DNA of 64,000 nucleotides, taken from NCBI GenBank assembly GCA_037903475.1, contig JBAJFG010000357.1:371001-435000 (forward strand), written 5' to 3'. The stretch comes from Ancylostoma caninum (lineage: Eukaryota > Nematoda > Chromadorea > Rhabditida > Ancylostomatidae). Positions within the stretch are counted from its first letter, which is position 1. The number at the start of each line of letters is the position of its first letter. A program made the translations under genes and the position numbers. Shown piece after piece: positions 49,966 through 60,265 of this stretch. The notes under the pieces are model-generated. The model had not been told where the DNA came from. It saw only the letters and a program-made list of their open reading frames with translations, and ran no database searches.

Positions 49966-51494
49966 TTTGCTAATATGAAGAAATGTGTTGCAAAAGAACA
50001 ATCATGTGCAAAGTTTCTCGAGGAGCGCCTTTGGAAGAGAATAGTGAGTGGGTCGATCTCGATTTGTGATTCGATTCGGTCTAAGGTCAAGTCTGTCTTG
50101 CAGAGAAAGTTCGACTGTCTACTGAGTAGGTCGCGTGGTCATAGAGAGCGAACACAGACTACCGTACCTCATTTCGATCAAAGCGAGCCTACAGCCACAA
50201 GCGCAGAAAAGCCTTTTTCAATGGACTCTAGAGTTACCGTACTGGGAGGTATTTCTATTTCTGACGATGCACGTTCATTGTTACAACTGGGTCCTAGTTT
50301 CTCACCATCACAAACTTTATCCAAGCCAGTTTTACGTAAAATTGCGTGCAGCCTACAGGATCTTCAAGATCGGCTCCGCTATAAGGCCAAAATAGAGGCT
50401 ACGGGGGGAGATCAGCAGCATACTAGCGCGTTTCCTATTATTCCCTTCCCTAAAACTTTCTTTAAACAGCAGGAACCCAACGCCATGGCAGACGTCAGCT
50501 TCCGCCTTTTCGCGGACGATCTGTTCAAGGTTCTCGAGCGCTACCGCCACTATAGGTTGCCGCCAAATATTACGCAAAAACAGCGGCGCGGCATTAGGGA
50601 AATTCAGGAGTTGGTCAGGTCTAAAATAATAAGACTATCCACTAGTGATAAGGGCGGGGAATTTGTGGTCATACCTCGTCATTTGGAAGAGGCAATCACG
50701 CAAATTCACCTTCAAGACACCTCCCTCTACCGTCCCTCATCGCTAAAGGAATTCCTAGCGCAGCACCGCAGTTTGAATAGGGTATGGGTAAACATCAGCA
50801 AATCAGCAGGTATACCATCTCTTACCGCCGCTCGTCTCAAGACTGAGCTACCAACATGTCCTGTGCTTTATTTACTAATTAAGACACACAGGCTGTCTTC
50901 TGCCAATGATCTGGCCTCAACTAATCCATCCACTTTCAAGGTCAGGCCTATCATTAGCTGCATCGGAGGTCCTACTGATAGGATTGCCTGGTTTCTTAAC
51001 TTCATTCTAGTTCAGTTGCTTAAATACGTTCTCGCCCATTTGGCCAATACCCAAATGTTTTTGGAGCATCTGCGAAAAACCCGCTTTAACAATACTTGCG
51101 TTATGGAGTCGTTTGACGTCACGGCGCTGTTCACCAACGTCTCCAACAGTTCGGCATTGCAAGCCGTATCCGAACTTCTCACCCAAAACCAAAGCACCAT
51201 TAATTTGTGTGGTCTATCTGTTGGCCAGATAATGGTACTCTTGAAAGAGTGCCTTAGCTGCAACATATTCAGGTGGTCCGGCAAGTATTTCGCTCAAATT
51301 AGGGGTCTCGCTATGGGGCAGCGGCTAGCACCAACACTTGCTATAGCATTCATGTCAAAAATTGAAGCCCCGGTTTTGGAAACTCGTCCCCTCCTCTACT
51401 GCAGATATGTCGACGACTGTTTCTTTGTCTGTTCCACACAACTGGAGATGGACAAGTGTTTCCAGTTACTAAACGAACAGTCGGAGCATATTAA
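49963..51494 (+). pseudogene. Penelope-like reverse transcriptase part
   Basis: 511 codons. Residues about 106-113 (LLQLGPSF) match the N-terminal block typical of Penelope-like proteins. The RT follows, with VRPIISCIGGPTDRI (finger/palm), MESFDVTALFTNV (motif A, catalytic Asp), RGLAMGQRLAPTLA (motif B) and the catalytic YVDD at residues 482-485 (motif C). The frame then enters the MITE, from which a spurious tail and stop at 51576 arise. It would reverse-transcribe element RNA at a nicked target. Telomerase-related RTs are the nearest cellular relatives (established knowledge). Confidence 0.9.
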
Positions 51495-52011
51495 AGGCAA
51501 GGTCCGGGCAAAATTCCATATCCCGAATTTCTATTGGATTCGTAGCCCACAGCGACGCCTTGGACGAAAACTATAGAAAAATCCCTGAAAAAGTCCCACA
51601 ACAAAGGCTTTCCATTGATCAATTTCGGTACGGCGTTTGCGGGTTTGCAGCGTACGTGCTTTCAAATGACGTTATACGGCGCGCGCTACATGCTGTCTAT
51701 TGTGGCGTCGTAGGGAAAAAAATTCATATTCAAAGGATCGGTGGTCCGTTTGGTGAGGTGGGGAAGGTTTCACGAAGTGTTTGTTAGGCTGTATGTATCT
51801 GAGCGTCCATCGTTGTATAGTCTGCACTCGCCCAGCCTTTGTCGGTTGTAGCGCGTTTTCCCACGGCTACAGTAGCCCTCGGACATTTTGTCCCATATCT
51901 AGCGATAGAGCTTATTTCGAGGTCTCAAACTTGAGATACGTGCTACACATATGGTTTGGACTCCAGAAAGCAAAAAACCTGAGTGAGCAAGATTTTGAGC
52001 GGACCTTGCCT
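51495..52011. mobile_element. TTAA-specific MITE inserted in the Penelope-like ORF
   Basis: 517 bp. The first 20 bases AGGCAAGGTCCGGGCAAAAT and the complement of the last 20, AGGCAAGGTCCGCTCAAAAT, differ at two positions. TTAA is duplicated at 51491-51494 and 52012-52015, as in piggyBac-type and related TTAA-targeting transposons. The interior has no long coding frame, so it is non-autonomous. The host frame resumes exactly in phase after the second TTAA, which fixes both borders. Confidence 0.92.
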
Positions 52012-52016
52012 TTAAG

Positions 52017-52889
52017 TTCACGCGGGAGAAACCTGAAAGCGGTTGGCTACCTTTTCTCAATGTCCAAGTGCATCTCGTTGGGGGGACGTATAGCACCAAA
52101 TGGTACCGCAAGCCAAGCAATAAAAATATTGTAGTAAATTGCCATTCAGCTCACCCTGTAAAGACAAAAAGAGCAGTGGTACGAAACATGTTTTGTACGG
52201 CCGCTGGTGTCTGTACAGGTAGAGAAGAAAGGCAGGAATCAGTGGAGCTCGCTGGGAAAATAGCTTTAGCAAATGGGTATAGGCCTACACCAGCATTATG
52301 TAAGGGTAAAATAAGAGGTAACTCCGGAACCTGCGGGTTTGACAAGATACCCTTCTGCATACCCTTCATTTCCGATGAGGTAAGCGCCGCCATAAGGCGG
52401 TGCCTGAGGAAAGCTGGCTTAGAAAGTTCTGTAGCAGTTGTGGAGCTTCCACCTAGTAACCTCAAGCAGAGGCTCGTCCGCAATCGACTATACGACCGCA
52501 CCTGCACCACTCCGGATTGCAAGATCTGTCCGGAAGGCAGAGGCGGCGATTGCATGACCTCAGGTGCGGTTTACCTGATTTCGTGCAATGAATGCGGGGA
52601 TGAGTACGTCGGGGAAACGGGTAGGCCACTCTGCGTCCGAATTAAGGAACATCTGGATGGGAAGGCTGAGTCGCGTCCCGCAACCCCTCTGGGTAACCAT
52701 AGGGTAAGATGTCATAACGGAGCCGATTTTGAGGTTAAGATCAAAATTCTGGTGCAAGAGATTCAAATTGCGGCGCGCAAAGCCCTGGAGGCATTCTGGA
52801 TCCATGCCAAGAATCCAAAGATGAACCGCAAAGAAGAATGCCTCTCGATTACGCGGGAACTCTATCCGTACTTAAGGCTGCTCTTCTGA
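52017..52889 (+). pseudogene. Penelope-like RT thumb and GIY-YIG endonuclease part
   Basis: It continues the element's frame. First comes the RT thumb/linker (FTREKPESGWLPFLNV and TKWYRKPSNKN). A cysteine cluster CTTPDCKICPEGRGGDC (about 52,505-52,555) follows, typical of the Zn-binding linker of Penelope-like proteins. The GIY-YIG nuclease comes next: VYL…EYVGETGR with the catalytic arginine in the R-x3-R-x3-H context (RPLCVRIKEH), and a downstream glutamate in KALEAFWI. It is terminated by a normal stop. In this copy it is separated from the RT by the MITE, hence the pseudogene label. Confidence 0.88.
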
Positions 52890-53077
52890 TCTGCGCTAGG
52901 CACTAACCCTACTACTCTAGCTCGCAGTGGCCGCTATTATCCACTCAGTGGATCAAGTCTGAGGTACGGTTTCCACCCTCGCTTCTTACCATGTTGTCCA
53001 AAAAGTAGGCTTAGAATTCTGTCTGTAGGGTAGATAGACGTTTGTCCGGATAGATCGCAACCGATTTCACCCTTTCA

Positions 53078-53113
53078 GGCTCTGAAGAAGGCGATCTCGC
53101 CGAAACGTAAGCC
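53078..53113 (+). ncRNA. Hammerhead-ribozyme-like motif 3' of the retroelement
   Basis: GGCT (53078-53081), then CTGAAGA (53082-53088, CUGANGA core), a hairpin GGCG-ATCT-CGCC-like stem (53090-53101), GAAA (53102-53105), CGTA (53106-53109) and AGCC (53110-53113). GGCT pairs with AGCC as stem I, and GUA is an allowed cleavage triplet. Stem III would be only AC/GU with no loop, so it could fold well only as a dimer; such minimal forms have been described for Penelope-like elements. A caveat is one extra A (53089) between the core and stem II. Confidence 0.5.
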
Positions 53114-53149
53114 GAGAATAAAGTTGATACCAACCTCGTGTGGCTACAT

Positions 53150-53290
53150 CAATAAAAAGCAAACTGATTCTCCACAATGCCGAGGTTCATGGAAAGTCGG
53201 ACATGGCGAATACTTGGAATACTGTTCTCGTTTCCCTCAGTCCAGTACACAAATCTCTGCTGCACTCTCTCAATGTTTGGAGTGCCTTTT
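53150..53290 (-). pseudogene. Possible non-LTR reverse transcriptase fragment
   Basis: The minus-strand frame contains NIERVQQRFVYW, resembling the 'iEkVQrRFtr' block of CR1/RTE-type reverse transcriptases, followed by IPSIRHVRLSMNLG, like 'YeeRLr.Lnl'. There are no catalytic motifs. It starts just beyond the Penelope-like element's 3' end. Confidence 0.35.
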
Positions 53291-53299
53291 TTTTTCTCG

Positions 53300-54265
53300 G
53301 GAAGAATAAACGCAATTAACCCTAACAATTTTACCAGAACTGTACTTACAACTAATTTACACCACATTCAATTCTTATGGTGAATGCTATTCGCTAATGA
53401 GCACAGGAATTCACGAATCCTGCCTTGCTCACCTATTCGTCACTTCGCGTTTCATGTGTAGACCTACTTAGAAAACTTTGATAGTCTCGCCGCAATCATT
53501 AGATAAACATGATCTAGGCCACAGTCCCCTTCGACGCAGGTGTGCCTTAATTCACCTGCGTTTCTGAGGTAGACAGTGGGATAAAAGCGAAATACATCAC
53601 ACCTGCTTTTTACAGCAGTTATTGTTTAACGTGGCTTTTAATGGTTTTCTCTTCCCATGCAGGAGGCCCAAAAGAATAAATGGCTCTCGCTTCTTGTTGA
53701 GATTTTTCGTTGTGTTCTTTTAAACCCTAGACCTTCTAAGCCTGGGTGCCTTATTGAGACCACACAGGGTGAAAGTATTGACGCCCGTGCAAACGACGAG
53801 TAAGCCCCTGTGGTGTTAACCCCTAGGTAATATCGATGATGCATGCGATCTTTGAAGCGTCTGCGGCGGTTCTGCATGGGTTGAACTTAAAATCTAAGTG
53901 AACAGAAATCGAATGAATGTTTTGTAAACATCTGTGAATCGAATTCTAAATGAATAGCATTATTGTGAATGAAATTAGGCGTTTTCCAGAAGAATCTTCG
54001 AATATGTTCTACTTTCTATGATCAGCTACATGGCATAGCCAGCTTCGTTCTGGTCTGTTATTATTCTCCGCTATTTTACTGGCGAACACTTGCTATGACC
54101 GATAAACTCATTCATAATGCTAATATAATAATTTCTCTAATCAGGCAACTCAGATGACCTTTTTCTCCAACCCTCGGGAGAAAAATCAATAAAATCAACA
54201 AGTTGGTATTTTCGTGCAAAATACTTGTCGTAATTGTTTACAGCTTATCATACTTAGGAGACCTA
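53300..54265. other. Non-coding stretch
   Basis: No gene was seen. A phrase 'ggtgttaacccctaggtaatatcgatgatgc' near 53,813 has the look of a dispersed repeat, but no second copy occurs in this window. Confidence 0.35.
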
Positions 54266-54900
54266 GAAACCGTGTTTAGCATGAGATTGGAAGATGCAAA
54301 TTTCACGATTGAGACATGCATGCTCATGCAAAACACGGTGTCTCTTAATCGATAGTTCTATACCAGCAACAGTCAAATCCATGCAAAACCCGTGCATACC
54401 CATGGATTTCGCGTAGGTTTTGCATAGGTATGCATGGGGTTTTCGCAGTTTCTGCATCAAATTTGCATCGGATTCTGGAGACGCATGGGTTTTGCAACTG
54501 TATTTATTTATTTACTCTCATGCACTGAATTTTACGCCATACAACTGTTACGAGCACTGAAGCAAATGATCAAGCAAAAGAAAGCAATGAAAATCAAAAA
54601 AGGCGTATTACCAGTGAAACGCTTTTGTGCATTCAAATCCTTTAGTGAACTCCATGTCAGTATATTCAAAAGAAAAAAAGCCAACTAATGGCGATGTTGC
54701 GAGCTATTTATTAACACTGCCACACACTGGTATGCATGGTTCTTGCATAGGCCTGCATTGGTTTTGCATGGATTTAACTATTACTGGTATACTGATTAAA
54801 AATACTGATTAAAAAGAATTACTGATTAAAAAGTTCCACGAACATGTATGTCCTCATCGGGGAATTTGCATCTTTCAATCCCATGCAAAACACGGTTTTC
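54266..54900. mobile_element. Foldback/MITE-like element with nested inverted repeats
   Basis: The outer ends GAAACCGTGTTTAGCATGAG and (complement of right) GAAAACCGTGTTTTGCATGG continue as inverted matches through 'GATTGRAAGATGCAAATT'. A second, inner pair is 'ataccagcaacagtcaaatccatgcaaaacc' (54,360) against 'ggttttgcatggatttaactattactggtat' (54,760). The word TTTTGCATGG recurs several times. It has no coding capacity. Confidence 0.7.
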
Positions 54901-55046
54901 AAATCACCTGAGTAGAGTCTCGTTAATCGTGTTCTCAACTGTATTTGCGCAAAAAATGCTAGATAAACAATAAAGTCGAATGGATCAGTAAATCGATATT
55001 TCTGTGAAAAATGGCTGCCATATTCGCGTTCAGCGAGCGTATTGGG

Positions 55047-55443
55047 CAATATACATCGGACCGAATAAGAATCGACTAATTTTGTTACCTCTAACTACCA
55101 TCTCAGGAAACAATTTACATGTCCAGATATTTGAGAATGAGAAAGCCCTAAAGCTCTTCTTCTCCCTTATATGTACATATAGCACCGAGTTGGTATCTAG
55201 GGGTGAAACATTTGATTTTTCCATTCATTCGAAATCGACAATTTTTGCTTTGGAATATCGAATACCTCGAATAAATGGAAAATTTGAATGTTTCAACCTC
55301 TGAGGCCAAAACAGCACTGTACGGAACAGAAAAGGGGCTTCAGAGCCTTCTTAGTCTCGAACACCTGGATATTTAAATTGTTTCCTGAATTGGTGATTGA
55401 AGTAACAAAATTATTCGATTTTTATTCGGTCTGATGTATATTG
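55047..55443 (+). mobile_element. MITE, CAATATACATCGGACCGAAT ends (copy B)
   Basis: Ends CAATATACATCGGACCGAAT at the left, CAATATACATCAGACCGAAT at the right (complement). The arms extend through 'AATTTTGTTACYTC' and 'AGGAAACAATTTA'. Same family and orientation as 49306-49688. Confidence 0.8.
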
Positions 55444-56398
55444 GGCAACCTCTAAGGACCTCACCGACTCCTTAGCAAAAGTGGCGAAAAATAAATAAAT
55501 TAGATATAATTGATGAGCTAGTCGACAACTTCGTGAAAAATAAAGTCTGCAACCTTTTTCGACATCTACTGGGTCTTCGTGCAAATTTTCATTCAGATCG
55601 GTTCATTCTCTACAATTTTGATTCGTTACTTACATACATGCATGTACACATAAATACGGACTTTCACTTTTATACATATACATAGATAACAGTACTATTC
55701 TGTGCTTATAATATGATTTTATTATTTCGGCCTATTATTTTCACTTTTTCTTAACACCTAATTTTAATCATTTCATTTTGTTATTAAATCTGTTGTTGTC
55801 CTCATGACCAGACACCTGTTTGGTTTGACCCGCCCACTTGTTCTCGCACACTTCTCGAAGCATTTCCTTTAGCACTTCTCTTTATTCGACCATTCGAATG
55901 AATCATTCGAAGGAAGAACCTTCGAAAAGTCGTAGATTCCACATTGTTTTTCATATTCATACAAAAGTTTGTGGTTGGAAAGATTGACATTCGAATGTAC
56001 TCGATTATCGAAACCTTGGCGACTACTCCACTTCATGACCGGAACTCTACTCTCATGACGTGAATTAAAATATTACATTCACATTCTACCAGTTGTCCTA
56101 ATCTCATACTTCCGGCCTGAAGCAGCTGTCTTCCGTTCGTTATTTATTATTATGGCGAATAGATTGCATTATTTTTACTTGATGGCTTCTGAGAACTGTT
56201 GCACTTTCCCGTCTTGTATCGTTAGCCAGCATTGATGGGCTAAGGAGAAGAACGGAACAAAACAAACAGTTATTTTTTTCTGATTCTTCAGGATGCAGTT
56301 TTCTCTGAACAATTCTAGAAAAAGTCACCTGAATCTGCGTAGAATTCATTCGTAACGACTCCTCAAAAGTCCGTGAGCAAAAGCAACGAGAACTTACA
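55444..56398. other. Non-coding stretch
   Basis: AT-rich, with 'cttcgtgcaaattttcattcagatcggttcatt' near 55,575, the kind of phrase seen in transposon flanks, but no ends are visible. No gene was seen. Confidence 0.35.
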
Positions 56399-56550
56399 GA
56401 GAACTCCAAACGGACGCAGTCAAGAGTCAGGACCGCGGCGCGGCTCTCTTGGGCAGAGTCATGGGAGCTGAGCATAGTGTGCGCCTGCGTCTCTGCCCAT
56501 GGAGGCCGCGCCGCGATCTCGACTCTTGTCTACGTACGTTTGGAGTTTCC
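56399..56550. mobile_element. Short GC-rich foldback MITE, GAGAACTCCAAACGG ends (copy 2)
   Basis: The right-end complement is GGAAACTCCAAACG. The interior has GGACCGCGGCGCGGCTCTC and its inverted partner. Same family as 28867-29030. Confidence 0.7.
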
Positions 56551-56984
56551 TATATCTTACCTTACAAGTTTATACCATCACCATGACCATAGTTTCCACA
56601 AAGTTGCTATAAGCAGGCTAAAATTTCACAACTTTGGTCATAAATTATTTGGCTTCCTCTCCTTCAAGAAATTTGGCAAAGATTCAAAGTTCTTTTGCAA
56701 TGTCATGGTAAAAAAAAACTCGTGTGGAGATCATTCAGCCTACTATTTCCATAATCTATGGGAACTTTTGAGCCCCAAGCAATGGTAAATTGGGAAACGA
56801 TGAAGTCCATTGCCAGGATCTCTGGCAGTAGCTGAGAAATTCCTCTTTTATAGCACCAAGAAGGAAATCGGTACCAAAATCCGATGTCTACCCGACCTGT
56901 GATTTGTTTTCCATGCTTGCCCCGCCAGAATCGGCGTTGATGTTCACTTATTCCTCCTCATCCCTGAACCTTGCCGAAATCGCG

Positions 56985-57500
56985 TTTTGGCCGCATACTC
57001 AGGACCCCAAAAACAAGTTGTCGGCCCAGCTTTGCCCAAAAACAACTTGCAAACAAGCTTCTAACTAGAAAATCGTTGTCGACTAGTTTGACATCATCAT
57101 GCCACCCAAAACCAAGTTGTCGACAAGCTTCTCTCCCGACAACTTGTCGACAAGGGAGAGGAAAAATAAGTTGTCCACAAGCTTTTTACAAAAACAACTT
57201 GCAGACAAGCTTTGGGGAAACAAGTTGTCCGGAATCTTTTACGTACGATGCAACCATTGTAGACACCAGGCCAACAAGTTGCGGCTTTAGAAAAGCGTCT
57301 AGTTTGAACTAATGGACAGCTCTGCTACAGCTGACAGATTGTCGCTGAAGAGAAGCCGAGAACAGGTTTATACGGCCGACAACCTGTCACAGGGAAGGGT
57401 GGGAACAACTTGTCGACAAGCTTTTGGACGGACAACTTGGTGGGGAGGAAGTGCGAAAACAAATTGTTGACAAGCTTTTAGGCGAGCAAGTTTCGGATGC
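56985..57500. repeat. Cluster of degenerate ACAAGTTGTCGACAAGCTT repeats
   Basis: More than ten copies or half-copies of AACAAGTTGTCGACAAGCTT occur, whose core TTGTCGACAA is a perfect palindrome. Variants include AACTTGCAGACAAGCTT and AAATTGTTGACAAGCTT. Spacing is irregular, about 20-40 bp. The frames read as repeated NKLSTSF / KQLADKL strings, a by-product of the repeat. Confidence 0.7.
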
Positions 57501-58689
57501 GACCAGAAACTTGCTCGTATGTGAGGGTGCCCATCATTCCTATGACGCATACGGGTCTTGTAGAATATTTTTCAAAGAAAACTCAAGAAGACGCCAATTT
57601 CTCGAACCGAAAATTTAGCAGGAAATAACGTCAAATATTTGTGCAGACGCTTTATATTAATTCATCTCCGTATGAGTTGGGTTTACAGTTTTTCGAAAGC
57701 ATTGTTGTTGAAATTCTAAATAAGCTTTGTATTCCTATGCGGCTATTTAAGTAAAATAATTGCTGTAAACATGTCAATAGTGGACAACTCATTCATGCTA
57801 AATCACCTATCTGCATCCTGTTTTCTTCTTCGAAGTGAGGTAGTGGTGTATCGGATAAATATTTTCTTTTTTTAAAAAGCCATATCTCAACAAAATTCGA
57901 AGCAATACATATTGCTATTTCCCACAGTCAATTATCTGTGTAATTACCCGAGTTTCCACAAAATCGCTCGACAAACTGTTATTGCAAAACTTCCTGTCAC
58001 GGCCATATAGTGTTGTTATTCTGTCTGTGTAGAAATGCCTTTCCACAAGGTGAATATTCACATGTTCACGGAAGTATTGCATTCAAAATCCTGATGAGCT
58101 TCCTGCTTCTACGTTATTATTGCTATGCTGCAGTCAGTAATTACTGTGAGGACGTTTGTACGGATCTCCTATATTTATGCCTTCATACCTATGCTTTTTG
58201 AAGCTATTTATTACTTTAAAGACGTCAGCATCAGCGAGAGCATCTATCCAGAGCGCTGATTAGACCCTTCTGTTGAAGTGTCTCAATGACAACAAACAGA
58301 ATGTCTCAGAGACAATTCCAGTTTGTTTTCCATTCTAAGGTGTCAACAAATTTTAGACCAGCTCAACGCGGTGACTTTAGCGATATGCGTGAAATGCTCC
58401 AAAAAGCCAGTAACGTTTTTGCTGGGGCATGACTGATTTCAGATTTTATTAGGTGCTTAAAATATGTGCTAATGTGTCGTACTGTGTCAGAACCACGTGA
58501 ACACTTCAGCTCGTTTCTGATGACGCAACGATCTTTTCCCACGGTGGCCGTGAGTTTCGAAACTCATGAAAAAAGCCTTGAAATTCAGGGTGTTGTTTTT
58601 AGTCATTTCATGTTTGGTGAGCAGCGATGGAATTCATTCTTCACCGTCTAGGGGAGCCCACGGCACCTACACACTAGAGTTTTGACGGA
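57501..58689. other. Non-coding stretch
   Basis: No exon signals and no repeats with clear ends. Confidence 0.35.
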
Positions 58690-58940
58690 ATCGAATAAAA
58701 TTCGAATACTTATTCGAATGTTCGAATATTCGAAAATTCGAATATTCGAAAATTCGGAGGTTCCGAAAAATTCGAAAGTTCGAATATTCGAAGATTCGGG
58801 GGTCCCAAAAAATTCAAAAATTCGAATATTCGAAAATTCGATGGCTCCGCAATATTCGAAAGTTCGAATATTCGAAAATTCGCGGGTCCGGGATTATTCG
58901 AAAATTCGAATATTCGAGAACTTTAGGCCGAAAATTCGAA
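58690..58940 (+). repeat. Minisatellite array 1, TTCGAATATTCG units
   Basis: About five units of roughly 42 bp, each holding the palindrome TTCGAATATTCGAA plus AAATTCGRRGGTYCC-type spacer. Because 42 is a multiple of 3, the array is open on both strands (plus-strand motif NSKIRIFENS). Same orientation as the array at 59985-60265. Confidence 0.85.
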
Positions 58941-59034
58941 TTGGAATTGTTTCGCTTTGCAACTGTTATTTCAGTTCCATTTTCTCGCTGAAGGACCATT
59001 CCGATTGAAACTCCAGTCCAATTTCTCATTTCAG

Positions 59035-59166
59035 TCTCAATTTCCCAAAAATCTGCTCATATCTTTGCACGCATTCAAAAGTCACCAACAGCATTTGAAA
59101 GCTTTGAAACTGCAATCCTACGAGGTATACGACATTGGCGACGATGATCTCTCCGGTGAAACCTAC
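59035..59166 (+). CDS. Possible internal exon of an unknown gene
   Basis: TTTCAG acceptor at 59031-59034, 44 codons open in phase 0 (SQFPKNLLISLHAFKSHQQH… ending DDDLSGETY), then a GTATGT donor. Composition is protein-like, but the family is not recognised and the adjoining exons are not identified. It sits between the two minisatellite arrays. Confidence 0.25.
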
Positions 59167-59984
59167 GTATGTATCTTTCTAGACACTTAAGAAACCAGCA
59201 GTTTCAACTATACTTTTGATTATTCAAGCCTTTCCTCCAGAACTATCTAAGTGAGATGCAAACTATAAAATTTTACACAGCATTCCTCCTTATATTTAGA
59301 TGATTTCCGACTACTGCTTCGTTTAAACTCTTTCTAAGTACATCACCGGAATTGAATTTTATGGAATTCAAACTTCACACAAAATCTTGAGATCTATTAT
59401 TATCCCTTCTGCCCAAACATACTCCGATTTCTTGTTATAGAAGTTCTGTTGGTCTTAACATTCAACGTACAAGCATGCAGTTGGACCCGATAAACAGAAG
59501 TAATAATGAGGAACGGGATAACACACAGTGTTTTTTTTAATCTTGCTGACGCTTTTATGTGATAGCTGGAAACTCATTCATGATCAAGGTAAATGAACCG
59601 CTGTACCCAACATTATCTTTACCGCGTCAATACCTCTACATTTAGTATCATGGCACGTTTTGTTAAACTACAACACGGGGATGTTAAAGCGAAAGCCTTC
59701 TCACGGACGAAGGGTTTTATCCACTTTACGATCCTCTAATGATGGTTACAGACCTCAAGTGACGTTCTTAAGCTTACAAATTTCAACCCGTTGCAATTTT
59801 AGAACCGATAAGGGACCAACTCCACAGCAGCACAGGCTTCCACTCATGAGAAGGTTGTGAGAAATTTCAAAACGGCAAATGAAACTTACTACCCGAAAAG
59901 TTTCATGCCCGTTGTAATTGGCAAACATATCGCCTTGTTCGCCTACATGCATGGGTACAAAATGTTTTTACCAAATGGAATGTT

Positions 59985-60265
59985 ATTCGAATAAATATTC
60001 GGACATTCGAATATTCGAAAGTTCGAATATTCGAAAATTCGGTGGTTCGCAAAAATTCGAAAATTCGAATATTCGAAAATTCGGAGATCGTTAGAAATTC
60101 GAAAGTTCGAATATTCGAAAATTCGGTAGGTTCAGAAAATTCGAAAGTTCGAATATTCGAAAATTTGATTGTTCGCAAAAATTCGGAAATTCGAATATTC
60201 GAAAATTCGGGGGTCCCCAAAAATTCGAAAATTCGAATATTCGAATATTCGAAAAATATTTTCGA
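59985..60265 (+). repeat. Minisatellite array 2, TTCGAATATTCG units
   Basis: About six 42-bp units, each translatable as 14-residue repeats (NSKVRIFENS plus four variable residues) on the plus strand and as another 14-mer on the minus strand. The TTCGAATATTCGAA core is strictly kept while the spacer (ggtggttcgc, ggagatcgtt, ggtaggttca, gggggtcccc) varies. Confidence 0.88.

Larger units (their letters stand above)
49963..53113 (+). mobile_element. Penelope-like retroelement, interrupted by a MITE
   Basis: One long frame from ATG 49963 runs to 51494 and continues, after a 517-bp insert, from 52017 to the stop at 52889. The codon phase is unchanged if the insert and one TTAA are set aside (about 801 codons). 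It contains a Penelope-type reverse transcriptase and a C-terminal GIY-YIG nuclease, the combination that defines this class. Apart from the insert I see no frameshift or stop, so the copy was probably young when hit. A hammerhead-like motif lies about 190 bp downstream. No matching 5' copy of the terminal sequence was found, so the 5' end may be truncated. Exact termini are not established. Confidence 0.9.

Noticed and set aside
56971..57312. 113-codon frame with repeated KLSTSF strings
   Set aside because: By-product of the GTTGTCGACAAGC repeat cluster.
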